DNA of 45,127 bases from Pseudomonas sp. Ant30-3 (GTDB taxonomy: Bacteria > Pseudomonadota > Gammaproteobacteria > Pseudomonadales > Pseudomonadaceae): assembly GCF_000690905.1 (NCBI RefSeq), contig NZ_JMCL01000095.1, forward strand, positions 1-45,127. The letters are read 5' to 3'. Both the position numbers and the translations under genes were made by a program. Under the pieces are notes generated by a model. It was not told where the DNA came from and made no database searches. It saw only the letters and a program-made list of their open reading frames with translations. Positions 42,262 to 45,127 of the stretch are shown one piece after another. The number at the start of each line of letters is the position of its first letter. Within the stretch, counting starts at the first letter, position 1.

Positions 42262-42288
42262 GATCGCAGCCTTCGGCAGCTCCTACGG
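42262..42288. repeat. Single REP-like element
   Basis: The sequence GATCGCAGCCTTCGGCAG and the following TCCTACGGG match a common Pseudomonas REP class with inverted ends. Only one copy is present. It resembles the arms at 31229-31356 in its AGCTG and GCTGCG elements. Confidence 0.65.
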
Positions 42289-42311
42289 GGTTTTGTCCCT
42301 GAATCGCAGGC

Positions 42312-42456
42312 AAAAAAAACCCGGGTTCTGGGGGGTGAATCCGGGTTAAGACCATTAGGAGTAAAACAATGGTACGCGGTCCGTTGGCACCAATATCGTC
42401 GCGGCACTTGGGGGAGATGCCCCGCCGACATTTGAAGTATTGATCAGTATTGGGCG
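42312..42456 (-). ncRNA. rgsA: Small regulatory RNA, RgsA candidate
   Basis: The transcript runs leftwards from about 42456 to a perfect intrinsic terminator: stem AACCCGG/CCGGGTT (42341-42347 with 42318-42324) followed by eight U. That gives about 145 nt. RgsA of P. aeruginosa lies between the tatD and TetR genes PA2958 and PA2957, exactly as here, and depends on RpoS and Hfq. The RNA contains the single-stranded-looking stretch UUGUUUUACUCCUAAUGG, which is complementary to the acpP ribosome-binding site in this window. The 5' end is inferred from the promoter only. Confidence 0.78.
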
Positions 42457-42462
42457 CAGTCC

Positions 42463-42490
42463 AGTTTAGCCGGTCGGCTTTTTAAACAAT
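42463..42490 (-). promoter_or_regulatory. Probable RpoS-type promoter of the RgsA candidate
   Basis: On the minus strand the -10 region reads GGCTAAACT, close to the sigma-S pattern CTATACT with its upstream C. ATTGTT lies 16 bases before it as a weak -35. This suits the reported RpoS dependence of RgsA. Confidence 0.55.
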
Positions 42491-42644
42491 TTTGGAATAC
42501 CTGCGCTTCGGAACTGTTCTCATCCACCCGCGACGTTGCCAGAAATGATCAAGAAACGCAGATATGGACGGATGATCCGTGCATTTTGGCGCAAGTTAGG
42601 CATAATACGCGGCTTCGAATTTTGACCCGATCAGACCTTTTCTT

Positions 42645-43283
42645 ATGCATAAAGAACCTCGTAAGGTCCGTGAGTTTCGCCGCCGCGAGCAGGAAATTCT
42701 CGATACCGCGCTCAAGCTGTTCCTCGATCAAGGTGAAGACAGTGTCACCGTCGAGATGATTGCTGATGCCGTCGGTATCGGCAAAGGCACGATCTACAAG
42801 CACTTCAAATCCAAGGCCGAGATTTATCTGCGCCTTATGCTCGACTACGAGCGCGATTTGAATGAGCTGTTGCACTCGGCCGACGTCGACAAGGACAAGG
42901 AAGCATTGTCCCGGGCCTACTTCGAATTCCGCATGCGCGATCCGCAGCGCTACCGTTTGTTTGATCGCCTCGAAGAAAAGGTGGTCAAGGGCAATCAGGT
43001 GCCGGAGATGATTGAGGAACTGCACAAGATCCGCGCCTCTAACTTCGAACGCCTGACCCTTTTGATCAAAGGCCGGATCAGCGAAGGCAAGCTCGAAGAC
43101 GTCCCGCCATATTTCCATTACTGCGCGTCCTGGGCGTTGGTACATGGCGCGGTCGCGCTGTATCACTCGCCATTCTGGAGCAATGTGCTGGAAGATCAGG
43201 AAGGGTTCTTCCAGTTTCTGATGGACATCGGTGTGCGCATGGGCAACAAGCGCAAGCGCGATACCGATACCCCGAGTAGCTGA
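42645..43283 (+). CDS. TetR-family transcriptional regulator
   Basis: A 212-residue regulator. The N-terminal helix-turn-helix (about 30-55) includes EMIADAVGIGKGTIYKHFKSK. A helical ligand domain follows. It matches PA2957 in position, beside the RgsA locus. The ATG has no Shine-Dalgarno. The target genes and ligand cannot be deduced; neither neighbour is an obvious efflux gene. Confidence 0.93.
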   Translation: MHKEPRKVREFRRREQEILDTALKLFLDQGEDSVTVEMIADAVGIGKGTIYKHFKSKAEIYLRLMLDYERDLNELLHSADVDKDKEALSRAYFEFRMRDPQRYRLFDRLEEKVVKGNQVPEMIEELHKIRASNFERLTLLIKGRISEGKLEDVPPYFHYCASWALVHGAVALYHSPFWSNVLEDQEGFFQFLMDIGVRMGNKRKRDTDTPSS

Positions 43284-43301
43284 GCCATTCAGTTTCCTTA
43301 T

Positions 43302-43327
43302 TGCGCCATGATTTGCTACATGGCGCA
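43302..43327. promoter_or_regulatory. Inverted repeat after the TetR gene
   Basis: The perfect 9-bp arms TGCGCCATG/CATGGCGCA have an eight-base loop. No T-run follows on either strand, so it is not a standard intrinsic terminator. It may be a protein-binding site or an RNA processing structure. Confidence 0.5.
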
Positions 43328-43361
43328 GTACCGCAGGAATATACTCAGGCTTAGGGCTTGC

Positions 43362-43389
43362 TAAAACTTGATTTGTGAGTCAAGTTTTA
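43362..43389. promoter_or_regulatory. Perfect inverted repeat upstream of moaA, candidate operator
   Basis: The 10-bp arms TAAAACTTGA/TCAAGTTTTA have an eight-base spacer, and the repeat ends 31 bases before the moaA ATG. Its place fits a repressor site, or a hairpin in the moaA leader. Confidence 0.5.
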
Positions 43390-43420
43390 ACCGTTCGAAT
43401 TCCTTTCGCCGGAGTGATCC

Positions 43421-44389
43421 ATGATCGTTGACCGTCAAGGCAGGCGTTTTCGCAATCTGCGAATCAGCCTGACTTCAGCCTGCAACTATGCGTGTACCTA
43501 CTGTGTGCCTAACGGCAAACGGCTGGTCGCTGCGCAGGATGAACTGTCGGCCGAGGCGATGGCTCGCGGCGTTGCCTACCTGATCGAGGCCGCTGGCATC
43601 GAACGGTTGCGCATCACGGGTGGCGAGCCGCTGGTGAGCCCCAAACTCGAAGCGTTCATGACAGCCGTCGGCAAGATGGGCCTGGAAGACATCAGCCTGA
43701 CCACCAACGGACAATTGCTCGCAAAGAAGTTGCCGTTGCTGGTGGACGCCGGGATTCGTCGTATCAATGTTTCGCTCGACACCCTGGATGCCGGTGCATT
43801 TCGCAGCATTGCCCGCGGCGGCGATCTGGCCACGGTGCTCGACGGGATGGATCAGGCGAAAGCCGCGGGACTGAAAATCAAGGTCAACATGGTGCCTTTG
43901 CGTGGGCAGAACCTGGATCAGGTGATGCCTTTGCTCGATTATTGCTTGGAGCGCGGCTACGAGTTGCGCTTCATCGAGCTGATGCGCATGGGCCATCTCG
44001 CCAGTGATTCCAATGCATTCCTGCAGCAGTTTGTCAGCCTGCAGCAGTTGTTGAGCCTGATCGGCGATCATCACGAATACCTGCAAGCCGATGCGCCGGT
44101 CGACGCGACGGCGGTGCGCTACGAGATTCCTGGGCAGGGCTACTTCGGCGTGATCGCCAATGAAAGCGTGCCGTTCTGCCGGACGTGCTCGCGGCTACGG
44201 CTGTCGTCTACCGGCTGGTTGCATGGCTGCCTGTCGTCGAGCAATCGCCACTATGTCGGCGATCTACTCGACAAACCGCGTCACCAGGCCCTGCCGGCGC
44301 TGCAGCGTCTTTTGGTCAAAGCCTTGGGCGACAAACAGGAAGTGGCGTTTTCGGGCGGTGCCACCATCATGAAGATCATCGGCGGCTGA
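43421..44389 (+). CDS. moaA: GTP 3',8-cyclase MoaA
   Basis: A 322-residue radical SAM enzyme for the first step of molybdenum cofactor synthesis. The N-terminal [4Fe-4S] cluster is held by C21, C25 and C28 (CNYACTYC). The C-terminal cluster is held by C253, C256 and C270. The protein ends in the functionally needed Gly-Gly (KIIGG). GGAG lies six bases before the ATG. MoaC and other pathway genes are absent nearby. It supplies the pathway used by the molybdenum hydroxylase operon at 20027-24391. Confidence 0.95.
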   Translation: MIVDRQGRRFRNLRISLTSACNYACTYCVPNGKRLVAAQDELSAEAMARGVAYLIEAAGIERLRITGGEPLVSPKLEAFMTAVGKMGLEDISLTTNGQLLAKKLPLLVDAGIRRINVSLDTLDAGAFRSIARGGDLATVLDGMDQAKAAGLKIKVNMVPLRGQNLDQVMPLLDYCLERGYELRFIELMRMGHLASDSNAFLQQFVSLQQLLSLIGDHHEYLQADAPVDATAVRYEIPGQGYFGVIANESVPFCRTCSRLRLSSTGWLHGCLSSSNRHYVGDLLDKPRHQALPALQRLLVKALGDKQEVAFSGGATIMKIIGG

Positions 44390-44398
44390 CAGGGCCTC

Positions 44399-44465
44399 TT
44401 CGCGGGCAACCCTCGCTCCCACAGTTTTGCGCAAACCGAACTGTGGGAGCGAGCCTGCTCGCGAA
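44399..44465. repeat. Degenerate REP doublet
   Basis: The right arm (44439-44465) is an intact GTGGGAGCGAGCCTGCTCGCGA copy. The left arm (44399-44426) has several changes and one extra base. It is the same class as the pair at 24395-24490. Confidence 0.8.
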
Positions 44466-44561
44466 TGCGCTTTACGACGCGCAGATGTTTTCCGAGATGG
44501 CGCGGAAGCTGCATCCACTGGCCATTCGCCGGTTTTCCGTCACCGGCCTCTGGAGGGTAGG

Positions 44562-45127
44562 ATGCGTAGCCTGGTTTTGCTGCTGGCCGTTTTGGCGCTT
44601 GGCGGCTGCATGAATGTCAGCGACATGGCCGAGGGGACTCGCTATCACATGAGCGATGCCGGCTTGCTCGATCACAGCGACAGCCGTCGCGTGAACAACT
44701 TGCGCATTCAGCCGGATTCGTTCGTTTACATCGCCCAAGGCGCTTTCGCGCCACCGGGCAGTCCTTATCCGCGACCTAACGTCATCGCCGAAGTCGCCTT
44801 CAATGGTTTCATCGAATATTTCCCGATGGTGCGCCGTGCTCGCGCTCCGGAAGGTCTCGACCAGGCCATGGGCGAAGCCCGTGCCCTCGGTGCGCATTAC
44901 TTGCTCTATACGCGCTTTGCCAAGTCGGATGACCGGATCGGTAACACGGATGAATGGCTGGATCAGGAATACGTGGACCGGCTGGGCGTCGACACCGGCG
45001 TGATTCAAATCATGTTGATCGAGACCAGCACCCAGTATTTGATTGATACTGCACGGATCAAGAGTCGTGGCGGTTTACTGACGTTCCACGATGAGAAGCC
45101 TGAAGACCTGATGGGCCCGCCGCTGGA
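44562..45127 (+). CDS. DUF4823-like outer-membrane lipoprotein, 3' end outside window
   Basis: The frame is open to the end of the window, giving 188 codons. The protein starts MRSLVLLLAVLALGGCMNVS, a lipoprotein signal peptide with lipobox LGGC and the lipidated C16. Residue +2 is Met, not Asp, so outer-membrane sorting is expected. GGAGG lies six bases before the ATG. The mature part (PDSFVYIAQGAFAPPG, then ARALGAHYLLYTRFAKSDD) resembles the DUF4823 family of Pseudomonas lipoproteins. Its function is unknown to me. Confidence 0.85.
   Translation, partial: MRSLVLLLAVLALGGCMNVSDMAEGTRYHMSDAGLLDHSDSRRVNNLRIQPDSFVYIAQGAFAPPGSPYPRPNVIAEVAFNGFIEYFPMVRRARAPEGLDQAMGEARALGAHYLLYTRFAKSDDRIGNTDEWLDQEYVDRLGVDTGVIQIMLIETSTQYLIDTARIKSRGGLLTFHDEKPEDLMGPPL

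Noticed and set aside
42369..42443. A 24-codon plus-strand reading frame with a good AGGAG eight bases upstream, in the tatD-TetR gap.
   Set aside because: The apparent Shine-Dalgarno is the complement of the small RNA's acpP-pairing stretch. The minus strand has the promoter and perfect terminator, so the coding look is best explained as a mirror of the acpP start region.
43369..43382. An ANR/FNR box (TTGAT-N4-ATCAA) before moaA.
   Set aside because: The half sites TTGA and TCAA are eight bases apart instead of six, so the spacing is wrong for the family.
43284..43420. A molybdenum cofactor riboswitch in the moaA leader.
   Set aside because: The gap is only 137 bases and shows two simple hairpins, not the multi-helix Moco motif that I know from E. 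coli moaA.

Overview
The window is chromosomal DNA of a Pseudomonas, most likely of the fluorescens group. The protein sequences, the gene order from the comEC operon through murB, rne, rluC, plsX-fabDG-acpP-fabF and tmk-holB-pilZ to tatD, and the Pseudomonas-type REP palindromes all agree. I see no prophage, insertion sequence or CRISPR array. The order matches what I remember of the P. aeruginosa PA2811-PA2817 and PA2957-PA2985 blocks, but no search was run.

Region 1 (1-2472) holds the end of a chemotaxis receptor, a membrane-anchored protein of unknown function on the minus strand, and four tRNAs (Glu-Gly-Glu-Gly) behind a strong stable-RNA promoter. Region 2 (2549-5763) is a small accessory module next to the tRNA-Gly genes. 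Three genes run leftwards: an AlaX-type tRNA-editing protein, an Fe(II)/2-oxoglutarate oxygenase and a LysE-type exporter. A LysR regulator is divergent. I read it as a system that makes a modified amino acid, exports it and removes it from mischarged tRNA. This is the best candidate here for an undescribed system. Region 3 (5869-12206) has a PA2817-like protein, fadE, a transglutaminase-like protein, a glutathione transferase and a two-gene ABC exporter.

Region 4 (12267-19780) is a DUF2062 protein followed by the compact operon comEC-exbB-exbD-lpxK-trm112-kdsB-ptp-murB, mostly with 1-4 base overlaps, which serves envelope building. Region 5 (20027-24391) is a four-gene molybdenum hydroxylase operon: an iron-sulfur subunit, a Tat-exported molybdopterin subunit, XdhC, and a MocA-type cofactor nucleotidyltransferase. 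It sits between murB and rne. Region 6 (24563-31964) carries rne with a leader of about 640 nt, then rluC, a HAD phosphatase, short-form sppA and a Maf protein.

Region 7 (32070-42249) is the lipid and cell-envelope cluster: yceD-rpmF-plsX, fabD-fabG-acpP-fabF-pabC-mltG-tmk-holB-pilZ-tatD. Region 8 (42250-45127) has a minus-strand small RNA that I take to be RgsA, a TetR regulator, moaA and a truncated lipoprotein gene. The RgsA candidate is almost perfectly complementary to the ribosome-binding site of acpP in the same window. This can be read directly from the bases and agrees with a reported RgsA-acpP regulation.

REP palindromes of at least two classes fill several gaps between operons. 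Most convergent ends have bidirectional hairpin terminators.
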